From assembly GCA_027493615.1 (NCBI GenBank), contig JAOSKK010000005.1:1-64000 (forward strand): a stretch of DNA of 64,000 nt. The letters are read 5' to 3'. The notes under the pieces were generated by a model that was not told where the DNA came from, made no database searches, and was given only the letters and a program-made list of their open reading frames with translations. This DNA is from Verrucomicrobiota bacterium. Lineage in GTDB: Bacteria > Verrucomicrobiota > Verrucomicrobiia > Limisphaerales > J093. This document shows positions 47,630-56,065 of the stretch, piece after piece. Both the position numbers and the translations under genes were made by a program. Numbering within the stretch: the first letter of the stretch is position 1; each line of letters begins with the position of its first letter.

Positions 47630-47854
47630 TCAGCGGGGACCTGGGCGACGTGGCTGCAATCTGACGAGGCCGATGTCCTGCCGTGAACTCAGGTCGGCGC
47701 TCCCTCCTGCAACAAGCCCCAGTCGGAACTCCACGGCCTCGGCCGAGAGCCAGCCCTCGACCGTCTCGCCCTGCCTGACGCAGCCCGGCAAAGCCGGAAC
47801 CTCTGCCCAATAGCCGCCCTCTTCCGCCACGTGAATGATCGCCTTCAATGTCAT
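47630..47854 (-). CDS. HicB-like antitoxin (degenerate C-terminus)
   Basis: 74 aa: MTLKAIIHVAEEGGYWAEVP then ALPGCVRQGETVEG is the HicB N-terminal fold; the usual EEA-NIREAIELYL helix is replaced by unrelated Gly/Arg-rich sequence. No HicA toxin follows. Probably a residual antitoxin that has lost its partner. Confidence 0.6.
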   Translation of the reverse strand: MTLKAIIHVAEEGGYWAEVPALPGCVRQGETVEGWLSAEAVEFRLGLVAGGSADLSSRQDIGLVRLQPRRPGPR

Positions 47855-48002
47855 GCCGGAAATCTAGCCGAGCCCCTCACTGCTCAAGCCTGCAGAGCGT
47901 GCTTCACCGGACCCCCGGCTGGACGAAAAGCGGCGGTAAACCGCACGCACTCCAGACGCTTCGCGAGTAGCCAGTCGCCAACCGAATGCCGCGCTCTGGG
48001 GA
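47855..48002. repeat. Intergenic region with interspersed repeat family B
   Basis: 47918-47965 carries GAAAAGCGGCGGTAAACCGC and CACGCACTCCAGACGCTTCG, the inverse of the copies at 17730 and 20550. No gene. Confidence 0.6.
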
Positions 48003-49045
48003 TCACCTGCTCTCCAGCACGGCTTCGATGTGGCGAATGACTTCGCTGAGCGTCTTTGGTGAGGCCTGTTCGAGGCCCAGTGACTTCTCTCGTCGCTCCA
48101 GGCGGATGCGCGTGTGTACCTCGGCGGGAGTACGGATGAGGGTCAACAGGCCTTGCGATTCCAGGAAGGAATCCACCGCGCCCATCCTGCCGCGGAAGAT
48201 GCTGTAGACGGGCACGCCGAGAGCAGCCGCTTCGCGGTTCATGGTGCCCCCGCCACTCACGACGAGGTCGGAGTGCCACAGGAGGTTCAGACCGTCGAGT
48301 GCACGGGCGGGGATGCGGGGTGGCACCCTCCTCAAACCAGCGCGGCCGGTGAGTACGGTAGAAGTTCCCCTGTGCCTGGTTGCGCGGCAGCAGAACGACG
48401 CGTGTATCCGGGTGGGCGGTGACGCGGTCCATGAAGCGGTCAAACAAGGCCTCACTTTCCGGGTTATGGTAATGCGCCTCGGTGGCCGGCGGTCGCACGG
48501 TGACGACAAGATCCCCGTTCTGGACGCCCAGTTCGCTGAGAATCCGGGGATCGGGCCTCAGCTTCCAGGCGTACACATCCTCTTTGAGACCGGGGTAGTT
48601 GAGGACGCGGTCCGGAGGGATGGGCAGGGCGTCCTTGGGAATGGCCTGGGGGCGAGGACCCAGTCGGGACGGGTTAACCAAGGGAAACGGGCGTGTTCGT
48701 AATCCTCGATGAGCAGGCTGGGGATCCGCAGGCAATTGCAGACGAGCAACTGGGAACGTGCGCCGTGCGACACGGCCAGAACCGGGCGGTCGCGCCAGAC
48801 CAGGGGCAACATCTGGAGCGCCCGATAGATCAGGCCGTAACCCTTGGCGAGCCGATGCTTTCCGTAGTGGCGGCCCACCTTGAGGCAGCGCAAGCCTCGT
48901 CGTTCAGCCAGTTCGATCACCTGGAAGGCATCCCGTGCCGTGACGAGCAAGGGATAGCCACGCCGTTCGAGTTCTTCGATGATCGGCTCAAAGAAGGGGA
49001 CATGTGGGGTGTTGTCGAGGTCGATCCAGATCTTGCCGCGGACCC
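48003..49045 (-). CDS. DUF354 glycosyltransferase-like protein (two frame breaks)
   Basis: About 347 aa. KIWIDLDNTPHVPFFEPIIE (DUF354 signature), YPLLVTARDAFQVIELAERR, VGRHYGKHRLAKGYGLIYRA and IEDYEHARFPWLTRPDWVLA. One base added to the G5 run 48648-48652 gives APQAIPKDALPIPPD, then GLKEDVYAWKLRPDP and VTVRPPATEAHYHNPESEAL. A change near 48325 leads to ARALDGLNLLWHSDLVVSGG and GTMNREAAALGVPVYSIFRG. GT-B-like fold of unknown donor. No good start codon precedes KIWID, so the 5' end is approximate. Confidence 0.78.
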
Positions 49046-49137
49046 TGGGTGGGGAGGCGGACGACGGCCCTGCACTTCGAGTTGGCCGCGCAGGCGTCGG
49101 TGTGTTGCTGGGGGTCGCGGACCGGTCTGGGGAGACG

Positions 49138-49175
49138 AAAAGCGGCGGTGAACCGCCGCACTCCGAGACGCTGTC
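49138..49175. repeat. Interspersed repeat family B
   Basis: GAAAAGCGGCGGTGAACCGC plus CGCACTCCGAGACGCT; lies between the two broken glycan genes. Confidence 0.6.
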
Positions 49176-49523
49176 GCGTGTTGCCTGTGCGATGGCCGAT
49201 TCCTCGGTGCCCGGACCGCGCTTCGCGTCGCTGCGAGCTGCCACCTCGCGGGGCAAGGCAGCCCACACGTTATCGCTGCACCTGCCCCGGACGTGATCGA
49301 GCAACTGACGGTAATGTTCGATCGGGGAACGTGACGGCTCTTGAGGCTTCGCCATCGAACCGCAGGTAATCCGGGTGGACGTTGACGAGCGCCATGCCAC
49401 CGTGCTGGGCGATCCAGTCGAGCTTGCGCAGCCAGATGTCCGGCGTGGTCTCGCGCAGGAGCAGGAACAGGGTCGAGTCCTGCGGGAGGGTGTAGGGGAG
49501 TTCGATATACCCCTTGCGCCCGG

Positions 49524-49645
<122 letters not shown>

Positions 49646-50049
49646 GGACGAAGAACGGAAAGATCGTGCCGCGACCCTCGGGCTGGGGCTCGAACGGGTC
49701 GGTGTCGAAGGTCGAGGCGTCGTACTGGATGTCGAGGTCGTGCAGCCAGTCGAGGTTGTGCAGCATGAAACCCGACCGAACCCGACGGCGCCCCAATCCT
49801 TCAGATGGCGGTTGATTCGGGGTGCCCCGGCCTGGAAAGCTTTCCGGGAGGAGAAGAGCCGACCGTCGTGGCGCAGGTCGTGGACGCCAACTTCGAAGCC
49901 GTTGTCAGTGAGCCAGGAGCGAAGGGCGCTGGGCACGGAGTAGGGGCCTTCGGGGATGAAGTTGAAACAGGAACGGAAACCGAGTTTCAGTTCCAGCTCG
50001 GCCAGGGGCTGGACCTTGGCGAGGCCTTCGGGACCTTCGACGTCGTGGG

Positions 50050-50242
50050 TGAGTACCAGGGCGAACTGTTTGCCGTCGGGCCAACCCGGCCAGCCGTCCG
50101 GCTTGCGCCCGGCGGATTCGAGGATGGGCCAGACGTCGCCGCAGCGGCGCAGGATCCGCTTCGCGTGCCACCGCCGCAGGGCCATGCGCAGCTTCCAGGG
50201 GAGGAAGGGCTTGGCGGAGTAGTAGAGGCGGGTGCGGAGCAT
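50050..50242 (-). repeat. Duplicated 190-bp segment, copy 1 (deacetylase 5' end)
   Basis: Nearly identical (estimated above 90 percent by eye) to 53085-53276. Both copies end at the start codon next to a heptamer array. Confidence 0.85.
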
Positions 50243-50243
50243 G

Positions 50244-50343
50244 GGGCGGAGGGGCAGGGCGGTAAGGGCGAAGCGGTAAGGGCAGAGCGGTAAGGGCAGA
50301 GCGGTAAGGGCCAAGGGGCAGGTGGAAGGGGTAAGGGACGAAC
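50244..50343. repeat. Heptanucleotide tandem array (GGTAAGG/GGCAGAG type)
   Basis: GGCGGTAAGGGCGAAGCGGT then repeated GGCAGAG CGGTAAG units. It fills the gap between the deacetylase start and the four-helix-bundle stop. Confidence 0.88.
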
Positions 50344-50344
50344 G

Positions 50345-50707
50345 CTAGGCGCCGAGAGTGCGCTGGAAGCTGGTGATCTTGCGGCTCAACAGGTCGCAGT
50401 CCGCCAGGAGACTGGTCACTTGATCAGCTTGCAGCAGCCCCATTTTCTCGAACACCAACACCATGGACGCGTCCTCGAACAGAGAGCGTCGCGCGATATT
50501 CAAGAACTGCCTGAACTCGGTCTGGTGCAGACTGCCCGAGCCTTCAGCGATGTTGTTCGGCAGCGAAAGCCCGGCGGCTCGAAGCTGTTCGGCGTAACGG
50601 TAAAGCCGGCGGCCTTGGAGGGTTCCCGCGACGCTGTGGAACTGGACCGCCAGATCCGCCGCCCGTTGCCAGATGGTGAGGTCCTCGAAGCGGAAGTGGG
50701 GGCGCAT
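50345..50707 (-). CDS. Four-helix-bundle protein (S23/IVP, Avd-like)
   Basis: 120 aa from MRPHFRFEDLTIWQRAADLA; GRRLYRYAEQLRAAGLSLPN with NIAEGSG and FLNIARRSLFEDASMVLVFE are the hallmark blocks of the 23S-rRNA-intervening-sequence/four-helix-bundle family. Homologues form helical oligomers that bind nucleic acid; Avd members serve diversity-generating retroelements, but no reverse transcriptase is near. Both flanks are GGTAAGG-type heptamer arrays (50244-50343 and 50708-50757), starting within a few bases of the stop and start codons. Confidence 0.88.
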   Translation of the reverse strand: MRPHFRFEDLTIWQRAADLAVQFHSVAGTLQGRRLYRYAEQLRAAGLSLPNNIAEGSGSLHQTEFRQFLNIARRSLFEDASMVLVFEKMGLLQADQVTSLLADCDLLSRKITSFQRTLGA

Positions 50708-50757
50708 GGGGCGAAGAGGTAAGTGCGAAGAGGTAAGGGGCAAGGGCGAAGAGGCTA
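50708..50757. repeat. Heptanucleotide tandem array (GGTAAGG type), upstream flank
   Basis: GGGGCGA AGAGGTA AGTGCGA AGAGGTA AGGGGCA AGGGCGA AGAGGC; the same units as the downstream flank 50244-50343. Confidence 0.85.
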
Positions 50758-50907
50758 GCGTGAGGAGTCAGACATGTAGACCCAACCGAACAGAACGAGA
50801 TGTTGTTGGAACAAGCGTCGCAGAACCGAAGCGCGCTGGGGATCTGTCGGAGTCTTGCTGGTTCCTCGCTTGCCCTCGGCGCTTGCCGCTTCGCCCTTTG
50901 CCCTCTG

Positions 50908-52089
50908 CTACCGCCGCGCCCAGATGCGGACGCGGAGTTCTTCGCCGACCAGGGTGAATTCGGGGTCGCGACCGGACACGGCGCGGGTCAGGCGAATGAT
51001 CAGGCGGGGAATGCCGGTGCCAATGGCGCTCATGTAACCAAGTTGGGTCAGGAGAGTCGCGACAGCCCGGTTACGCTCGGCGTGAACGCCCAACCGGATG
51101 TTATCGAGGGTCACGGAGTTGGGCAGACGCCCCGGGCTGCGGACCTCGAAGCGGTCGGGAAACAGGAAAACGCGGATCTGCGAGCCGCTGAGGCTGTAGT
51201 CGCGGTGGACGACGGCGTTGACGATGGCTTCGCCCAACGCCTTGAGGTCGTAGAGGGGCAAGTCCTCCCGGCGGAAGCCGTGTTCCCGGGCGGGTTGGCG
51301 GATGTTCCGCTCGAGGAAGGCGCGTGCCTCGTCGATGGCGTCCGGGAGTCGACCCCGGATTTCGCGGCGATCGAGCAGGTCGGAGTCTTCGTCCGGACCG
51401 GCGAAGCATACGGCTGAGAGGCGGCTTTGGGGCAGGAACCGCTGGGGATCGTCGCCGAAGACGAGCACGGCCGCGACGCTGAGGGCCGGTTCGCCGTCCA
51501 GGTCGTGGAGCAGGCGCAGATTGCGCAGGAATCCTTCGAGGGTGAGGCCGCTCTGTTCGAGGTGCTCTTCGAGCGGCAGCCCGAACTGCCTCTCGTGATA
51601 GGCGCCGAGAGCGGGCATGGAAAGGTCCTGGACGCTGGTTTGCAGGACGGGGCTTTCGTCGTAATGCAGTTCACCCGCGGCCTGGGCGATGCGAACCAGT
51701 TCCCTGCCCGTAGCGTCTTGTTTGTCACGTCCCACCCGCACATAGAAGAGCCCGCCGGCGGTGCGATACGGTTTCTGCCGGTTGAGCTCGGGCCGGACGG
51801 CGAGCGAGAGGACCGTCTTGCCCGCAAGCTCGTGTTGTTCCAGCACCGGACTGACGGGCGGTATGCAGCGGTCGCGACAGATGTGGGTCAGGGTCTGAAA
51901 CACCTGGTCGGGATGAGGTAGTCCGGCGACGGTGCCGTCGTCGTCCACGCCCACGTAGAGGGTGCCGCCCTCCGAGTTGGCGAAGGCGACGATCTCGCCG
52001 GCGACGCTTTCCGGGTTCTCGATCGCGCGCTTGAACTCGCGGTGTTGGCTCTCGCCGTCGGCGAGGGCGGCTGGGAGGTTCGGGGACAA
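50908..52089 (-). CDS. AlbA_2/Schlafen-type ATP-binding protein (RecG-like HATPase C-terminus)
   Basis: 393 aa. N-terminal AlbA_2 domain: ESQHREFKRAIENPESVAGE, IVAFANSEGGTLYVGVDDDG, then GGLFYVRVGRDKQDATGREL. The C-terminal part carries LKALGEAIVNAVVHRDYSLS (N-x-x-VHRDY) and VRSPGRLPNSVTLDNIRLGV, as in the ATP-binding-domain proteins often labelled RecG-like. Thought to be regulators or defence-linked nucleic-acid binders; role unknown. Intact. Confidence 0.83.
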   Translation of the reverse strand: MSPNLPAALADGESQHREFKRAIENPESVAGEIVAFANSEGGTLYVGVDDDGTVAGLPHPDQVFQTLTHICRDRCIPPVSPVLEQHELAGKTVLSLAVRPELNRQKPYRTAGGLFYVRVGRDKQDATGRELVRIAQAAGELHYDESPVLQTSVQDLSMPALGAYHERQFGLPLEEHLEQSGLTLEGFLRNLRLLHDLDGEPALSVAAVLVFGDDPQRFLPQSRLSAVCFAGPDEDSDLLDRREIRGRLPDAIDEARAFLERNIRQPAREHGFRREDLPLYDLKALGEAIVNAVVHRDYSLSGSQIRVFLFPDRFEVRSPGRLPNSVTLDNIRLGVHAERNRAVATLLTQLGYMSAIGTGIPRLIIRLTRAVSGRDPEFTLVGEELRVRIWARR

Positions 52090-52185
52090 GGGGGACGGAC
52101 CACGGGACTACGGACGACAGGACTACGGACTACGGACTACGGGACCAAGGAACCACGAAACAAGAGGACTACAAGATTGCGGAGG
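52083..52185. repeat. Heptanucleotide tandem array (GGACTAC/GGACCAA type)
   Basis: GGACGGACCACGGGACTACG then GGACTAC units and GGGACCAAGGAACCACGAAA. It begins within the first codons of the AlbA_2 gene. Confidence 0.85.
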
Positions 52186-52258
52186 GCCAAGAACGACGAG
52201 CCAAGGGCGACGCCGGTCACGCTGTGAGCAGGAGCTGAATGAGACCTGCAACCGGCTC

Positions 52259-52705
52259 TCAGGCCGACACCGGGCCGGGCGGGTGTCTTAACCACGGATT
52301 GGAGGTCAGGCACCCCATCGCCTTGAAATCGCTTTCATCGGTGGTCCACACCGTTCGCCCGGTCCGGCGTGCGCAGGCAGCGATCAGGCCATCGGGAAAC
52401 GACGGCTTAGCCGAACTCTTGAAGATGGCCTCGCCAACCAGTCGCGCCGCCTCGCGGAAATCGTCCGGCAGATGAGGCAGGCACATCACCGGCAGGATGC
52501 AAGCGCTGAAGAACTCGCGCACCTGCTCTCGTGTTTTCTTATCCCGTGGAGCGTATAGACCCACTTCAAATTCGCCCACCGCGGCATCGCACGTCGCCAC
52601 GTCATCCTTGCCAGCAACAACGCCCGCGAACCAGTGCGGATCGCGCTGGCCCTTGATCCAGATCGAGGAGTCAATGAGGATCGAGGGACCGTCGGCTGGC
52701 ATCAT
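52259..52705 (-). CDS. VapC-type PIN-domain toxin
   Basis: 148 aa: ILIDSSIWIKGQRD (first acidic residue), AVGEFEVGLYAPRDKKTREQ, KPSFPDGLIAACARRTGRTV and WTTDESDFKAMG (later acidic residues and PDGLIAA block) define a PIN RNase. The 5' end overlaps the antitoxin gene by 35 bp; two adjacent ATGs make the start 52705 or 52702. Confidence 0.87.
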   Translation of the reverse strand: MMPADGPSILIDSSIWIKGQRDPHWFAGVVAGKDDVATCDAAVGEFEVGLYAPRDKKTREQVREFFSACILPVMCLPHLPDDFREAARLVGEAIFKSSAKPSFPDGLIAACARRTGRTVWTTDESDFKAMGCLTSNPWLRHPPGPVSA

Positions 52706-52931
52706 CCATGCCTTTGATGAGGGCTTCCAGAGTGTCTGCGGCCTCGGGCGCGGATTTCAGTTGGCGAAGCCGCCGGGCCAACTGCGCGCCGGAGGTTCTT
52801 CGAGGATACGGAATGACGACCGCACACGGTTCGCCGTGCTTTTCAATGACCACCGTATCGCCCAGTTCCACCCGTCCAAGTATCTTGGACGGGTCTCGGT
52901 AGTAAGTCGTAGCCGTCGCGGTCGAAATCAT
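52671..52931 (-). CDS. Phd/VapB-type antitoxin
   Basis: 86 aa: MISTATATTYYRDPSKILGR and VELGDTVVIEKHGEPCAVVI give the Phd-like fold; the C-terminal helix RLRQLKSAPEAADTLEALIK is the toxin-binding tail. Overlaps the PIN toxin by 35 bp, so the two are translated together. Confidence 0.83.
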   Translation of the reverse strand: MISTATATTYYRDPSKILGRVELGDTVVIEKHGEPCAVVIPYPRRTSGAQLARRLRQLKSAPEAADTLEALIKGMDDASRRSLDPH

Positions 52932-53084
52932 GCGGCTATTCTACCGCAACTCCCGGCGCAGCCAAGACGTAATCCGAAGGACTTGGTCTGGACCCGAAGA
53001 AGAAGTCCTGCGGCTCGATCCCGCCGTCGCCCCACGTGTCGACACTCCGGTCTGATCGGGTGGCATGGGATAACCCCCTCTTTG

Positions 53085-53276
53085 GAGGACCAGGGCGAAC
53101 TGTTTGCCATCGGGCCATCCCGGCCAGCCGTCCGGTTTGCGGCCGGCGGATTCGAGGATGGGCCAGACGTCGCCGCAGCGGCGCAGGATCCGCTTCGCGT
53201 GCCACCGCCGCAGGGCCATGCGCAGCTTACAGGGGAGGAAGGGCTTGGCGGAGTAGTAGAGGCGGGTTCTGAGCAC
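53085..53276 (-). pseudogene. Truncated duplicate of the deacetylase 5' end
   Basis: MLRTRLYYSAKPFLPCKLRM to PGWPDGKQFALVL repeats the start of the gene at 50242 and then diverges. As in the parent copy, a heptamer array follows the start codon, but with GGTCAGA units instead of GGTAAGG. Confidence 0.85.
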
Positions 53277-53277
53277 A

Positions 53278-53333
53278 GAGGTCAGCGGTCAGAGGTCAGA
53301 CGTCAGAAGTCAGACGTCAGAAGTCAGCGGTCG
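53278..53333. repeat. Heptanucleotide tandem array (GGTCAGA type)
   Basis: GAGGTCA GCGGTCA GAGGTCA GACGTCA GAAGTCA GACGTCA GAAGTCA GCGGTCG: eight units with a variable second and third base. It reaches the stop region of the four-helix gene. Confidence 0.92.
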
Positions 53334-53617
53334 CTGGGGCGGTTCAGTAGAAAGGAGTCAGGGTTGTTGATCATGCTGCCGAGCATGGCGCCTACCTCGG
53401 CGCAAAGGCTGCTGAGGCGGGTATGGTCGGGGATCGACAGGTAACCGCAGTCGCGGGCAAAGTCGAGCCAGGTGTCGGTCTCGCCGTTCTCGCCGTCGGA
53501 ATCGGTCAGCGAGTAACGCTCGTCGCTGGGGAACTGCCGGCTGGCGCGGAAGATGTCCATCGCGAGCGCATAGGCCTTTTGATAAACGTTCAGGTCCTTC
53601 GGCGATCTGATTTGCAT
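53324..53617 (-). CDS. Four-helix-bundle protein with internal deletion
   Basis: 97 aa: MQIRSPKDLNVYQKAYALAM and RQFPSDERYSLT then directly SDGENGETDTWLDFARDCGY and EVGAMLGSMINNPDSFLLNR. Full-length relatives have about 30 residues (helix with R-SSRS-C-NIAEAW-KRRY) between ERYSLT and the SDGEN block; these are missing in frame. Flanked by GGTCAGA-type arrays downstream (53278-53333) and in inverse sense upstream (53654-53682). Confidence 0.82.
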   Translation of the reverse strand: MQIRSPKDLNVYQKAYALAMDIFRASRQFPSDERYSLTDSDGENGETDTWLDFARDCGYLSIPDHTRLSSLCAEVGAMLGSMINNPDSFLLNRPSDR

Positions 53618-53653
53618 TGTTCCCCCCTACTCCAGCCTATCGTCCTGTACTTG

Positions 53654-53682
53654 CTGACCTCTGACCTCTGCTGTCTGATCAG
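53654..53682. repeat. Heptanucleotide array, inverse GGTCAGA type
   Basis: TGACCTC TGACCTC TGCTGTC TGATCAG, the reverse complement of the downstream array units, 35 bp upstream of the four-helix gene start. Confidence 0.8.
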
Positions 53683-53754
53683 CCCGATCCCCGTGTCGTC
53701 CGGAGAGCGTGCCAGTGCGAGGTGTGGTTCACTCAGGTCCGGAAAGCACCAAGC

Positions 53755-54081
53755 CTACAAACCTGCAATGGCCAAGCCCTGCACGAGCTTTCGAGCGATC
53801 TCCCGCCGCCGTTCGAGGCTCACATTGCCCCGACGAAAGCTCAGCGATGATTTCTCGACCGTGAAGAGCAGATCGCATCGGCAGAGCGTTCTCCAATCCA
53901 AACCGTCCTCCTGATCCAGAATCGCCTCATTATTCTTCGGTAGCCGTTCCCGGCCTGGCTTCATCGAGGAGCACTTGAGCACCACGACCTGTGGTTTGGC
54001 GTCGATCCTTGCCTGGCATGAGATCAACACGCAGGGGTGTGGGCCGTAAATGTCCCCCGTATAGATGTCCCACGCCTTCAT
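53755..54081 (-). CDS. PemK/MazF-like toxin
   Basis: 108 aa: MKAWDIYTGDIYGPHPCVLI with SCQARIDAKPQVVVLKCSSM, DQEDGLDWRTLCRCDLLFTV and RRREIARKLVQGLAIAGL. It shares the DGLDW-T-CRCD segment with the toxin at 21.8 kb. Coupled to the upstream antitoxin by an ATGA overlap (54078-54081). Confidence 0.75.
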   Translation of the reverse strand: MKAWDIYTGDIYGPHPCVLISCQARIDAKPQVVVLKCSSMKPGRERLPKNNEAILDQEDGLDWRTLCRCDLLFTVEKSSLSFRRGNVSLERRREIARKLVQGLAIAGL

Positions 54082-54353
54082 TCCACAACCGACTTCACCT
54101 GGGCCGCCATGAAGAGCTTGATCGCTGCCTCATCATCGTCCGGCGTAGAATACAGGCGCCGCGCCGCGCTTGGCGATAGCGGGGGAACATTGGTTACGCG
54201 ACCGACGGCAAGCTGTTCTCTGAGCTTAGGCAGGCCGAGCTTCAGGCCTTCCCGCATGGCTTCGGGGAGAGATAAACCCGTTTCCTTCGCGGTCCGTCTG
54301 ACCTCAGTGAGCAGCTCGGAAGGCATCGCAAGTGGATAAGTCTCGGTCTTCAT
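54078..54353 (-). CDS. Ribbon-helix-helix-like antitoxin
   Basis: 91 aa: MKTETYPLAMPSELLTEVRR then TAKETGLSLPEAMREGLKLG is an RHH-type DNA-binding start; the C-terminal half is the likely toxin-binding tail. Overlaps both the toxin (ATGA) and the upstream small gene (54350). Confidence 0.75.
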   Translation of the reverse strand: MKTETYPLAMPSELLTEVRRTAKETGLSLPEAMREGLKLGLPKLREQLAVGRVTNVPPLSPSAARRLYSTPDDDEAAIKLFMAAQVKSVVE

Positions 54354-54640
54354 AGACGAATCCTACAAGGCTCGGGCACGGTTTCAAGCGGGCTTGGGGA
54401 GCGACCATCCCTCAGCGAAGAAAACGGGGCGCGGTCCAGTGAGGCGGCGGGGGCACGATACACCTCCTCAGTCAGACCCTGGACGCGCCCGGTGGCAACT
54501 TCCTCGAGACGGCGGATGCCCTCGGTGATGGCGTCGGTCAAGCGTTCTGGAGCCACCACGCTCTCCACCAGACGGCGGGCGAGTTCAAGCCGTTCCTCCG
54601 CCCGAAAGTCAAGGGCGATCCTTGCCAATTCGGCTGTCAT
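54350..54640 (-). CDS. Addiction-module-like small protein
   Basis: 96 aa: MTAELARIALDFRAEERLEL, ARRLVESVVAPERLTDAITE and GIRRLEEVATGRVQGLTEEV match the short antitoxin-like addiction-module family (helix, E-R-L-A-R-L-ES, then EI-RR-EE-SG-V). The 3' third is unrelated sequence that overlaps the next gene start (54353), so the original 3' end may be lost. Confidence 0.6.
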   Translation of the reverse strand: MTAELARIALDFRAEERLELARRLVESVVAPERLTDAITEGIRRLEEVATGRVQGLTEEVYRAPAASLDRAPFSSLRDGRSPSPLETVPEPCRIRL

Positions 54641-54977
54641 CTAATTGAATTCCCGCATCTGCGACGTCCCAACGCAAGCGCGGCAAAGCCCTGGGACACA
54701 CTCCCCTGCGACTGGTTTGAAATTACCGTGCACGGCACTCCCGTCCAACGCGCGAAAATCAAAACCCTTGATGAGCCTTTTGCGCCTTTTCGCGGCAACT
54801 CGGGGGGCGTTCGCAGCAACGTTCTCTCGGTATGGAGAATTGGGATGAGGAAATCTCCGGCTTCGCCTAATCCCCTATGTTCCAAATCGGTGGAGAGATT
54901 ACCCCTTCTGGTTCCTCCGCAGATTACGAACATCGGGAATTGGGATGAGGGGATCAGTATTCCGGTCAATTGTCCGA
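54641..54977. other. Intergenic region with a duplicated GAATTGGGATGAGG word
   Basis: No gene. GAATTGGGATGAGG occurs at about 54837 and 54939. The rest shows nothing recognised. Confidence 0.4.
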
Positions 54978-55021
54978 CGGTCCTTGGTCCTTGGTCCCTC
55001 AGTCCGTGGTCCCGTGGTCCT
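54978..55021. repeat. Heptanucleotide tandem array (GGTCCTT type)
   Basis: GGTCCTT GGTCCTT GGTCCCT CAGTCCG TGGTCCC GTGGTCC, inverse in sense to the array at 55600; together they bracket the Uma2 gene. Confidence 0.85.
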
Positions 55022-55584
55022 CTACACCTTCCGCGAGCACTTCGTCGACCGCCACCCCGGAAGCCGGGGAGGAGGCGGGATTCGGCGGTCTGGCCCGGAC
55101 GGGCGCGCGTGACGAGGACGTAGGTCGAGGCTTCGAGATGGAGGACGTCGATGGTCTGGGCCTCGGGATCGAGAATCCAGTATTCGCGGATGCCGTACTG
55201 CTCGTAGAGATCGCGCTTTTCGATGCGGTCCTTCTCGCGGCTACTGAGGGAGACGACTTCGGCGACCAAGTCGGCCGGACCGCGGATGGCCCGCTTGACG
55301 ATCGACAATCTCTCGTTCGCGATGAAGGCGACGTCGGGTTGGACGGTGCGATGTGGCGACAGGACCATGTCGATGGGCGACCCAATCACCTTTCCCAAGC
55401 GGCGAGCTGCGACCCAGTCATGCAGGGCGCGCTGGAAGCGAAACACGATCTCCTGGTGCCAAAACGAAGGTGCAGGTGACATAACGACCTCGCCGTCGTG
55501 GAGTTCGCTGGGTTGGTTGGTCTCCGGGAACTCGGCGACCCATTCGTCGTAGGTGTAGCGACGGGGTTCGGAGGAAGGGGACAC
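54999..55584 (-). CDS. Uma2-family (DUF820) endonuclease-like protein (one frameshift)
   Basis: About 195 aa. RRYTYDEWVAEFPETNQPSE, LHDGEVVMSPAPSFWHQEIV, SPIDMVLSPHRTVQPDVAFI (the PDV-x motif of the PD-(D/E)XK fold), LVAEVVSLSSREKDRIEKRD and YGIREYWILDPEAQTIDVLH. Removing one base near 55066 gives LPGFRVAVDEVLAEGVED, ending inside the heptamer array. GTG 55584 is preferred because the upstream residues translate another array. Uma2 proteins are abundant in cyanobacteria and related repeat-rich genomes; function unproven. Confidence 0.82.
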
Positions 55585-55599
55585 GGGGAGGGAGTAGGT

Positions 55600-55634
55600 G
55601 GACCAGGGACCAGGGACCAAGGACCAAGGACTAG
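55600..55634. repeat. Heptanucleotide tandem array (GGACCAG/GGACCAA type)
   Basis: GGACCAG GGACCAG GGACCAA GGACCAA GGACTAG; the last unit holds the stop codon of the four-helix gene. Confidence 0.9.
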
Positions 55635-56065
55635 GCGGCGGGGAACATGCGAGCAAGGAAAAGCATCATGGCGCTGCTAAGGGAAGCGAGGGTCTTACTG
55701 AGTTTGCCGGCTTCGCTTTCGACTGCCCTGATCAAACCATGCAGGCAAGCGAAGGCGGTGCTCGTCTGACCCTCCACGCGTTCGCTCTCAGGCGCGGTGA
55801 GATAGCCCAAACGGGTGGCGAGGTGTGTGAAGTAGCGAGTCTCCGCCAACGAACCGCGCGCGATGTAGAGAAAGTGGAGGTAATCCCGCTTGGTTTCGCG
55901 GGCGGAACCCTCGGCGATGTTGGCGGGAACGGAGGAGGCTGCGCGCCGTAGTTGGCTGGTGAGGCCGTAACGTTCCTCCCGCGGGAACGACCGGGTGGCT
56001 TCGTAGATTGCCACCGTCAGGTCATCCGCCAACCGCCAAGCCTCAATCTTCGTATAATCCCTCAT
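55631..56065 (-). CDS. Four-helix-bundle protein (S23/IVP, Avd-like)
   Basis: 144 aa: MRDYTKIEAWRLADDLTVAI, YEATRSFPREERYGLTSQLR, RAASSVPANIAEGSARETKR and DYLHFLYIARGSLAETRYFT are a complete textbook set of family blocks. Flanked by GGACCAA-type arrays: the stop codon is in the downstream array (55600-55634) and the start abuts the upstream array (56066-56116), which is in inverse sense. Confidence 0.9.
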   Translation of the reverse strand: MRDYTKIEAWRLADDLTVAIYEATRSFPREERYGLTSQLRRAASSVPANIAEGSARETKRDYLHFLYIARGSLAETRYFTHLATRLGYLTAPESERVEGQTSTAFACLHGLIRAVESEAGKLSKTLASLSSAMMLFLARMFPAA

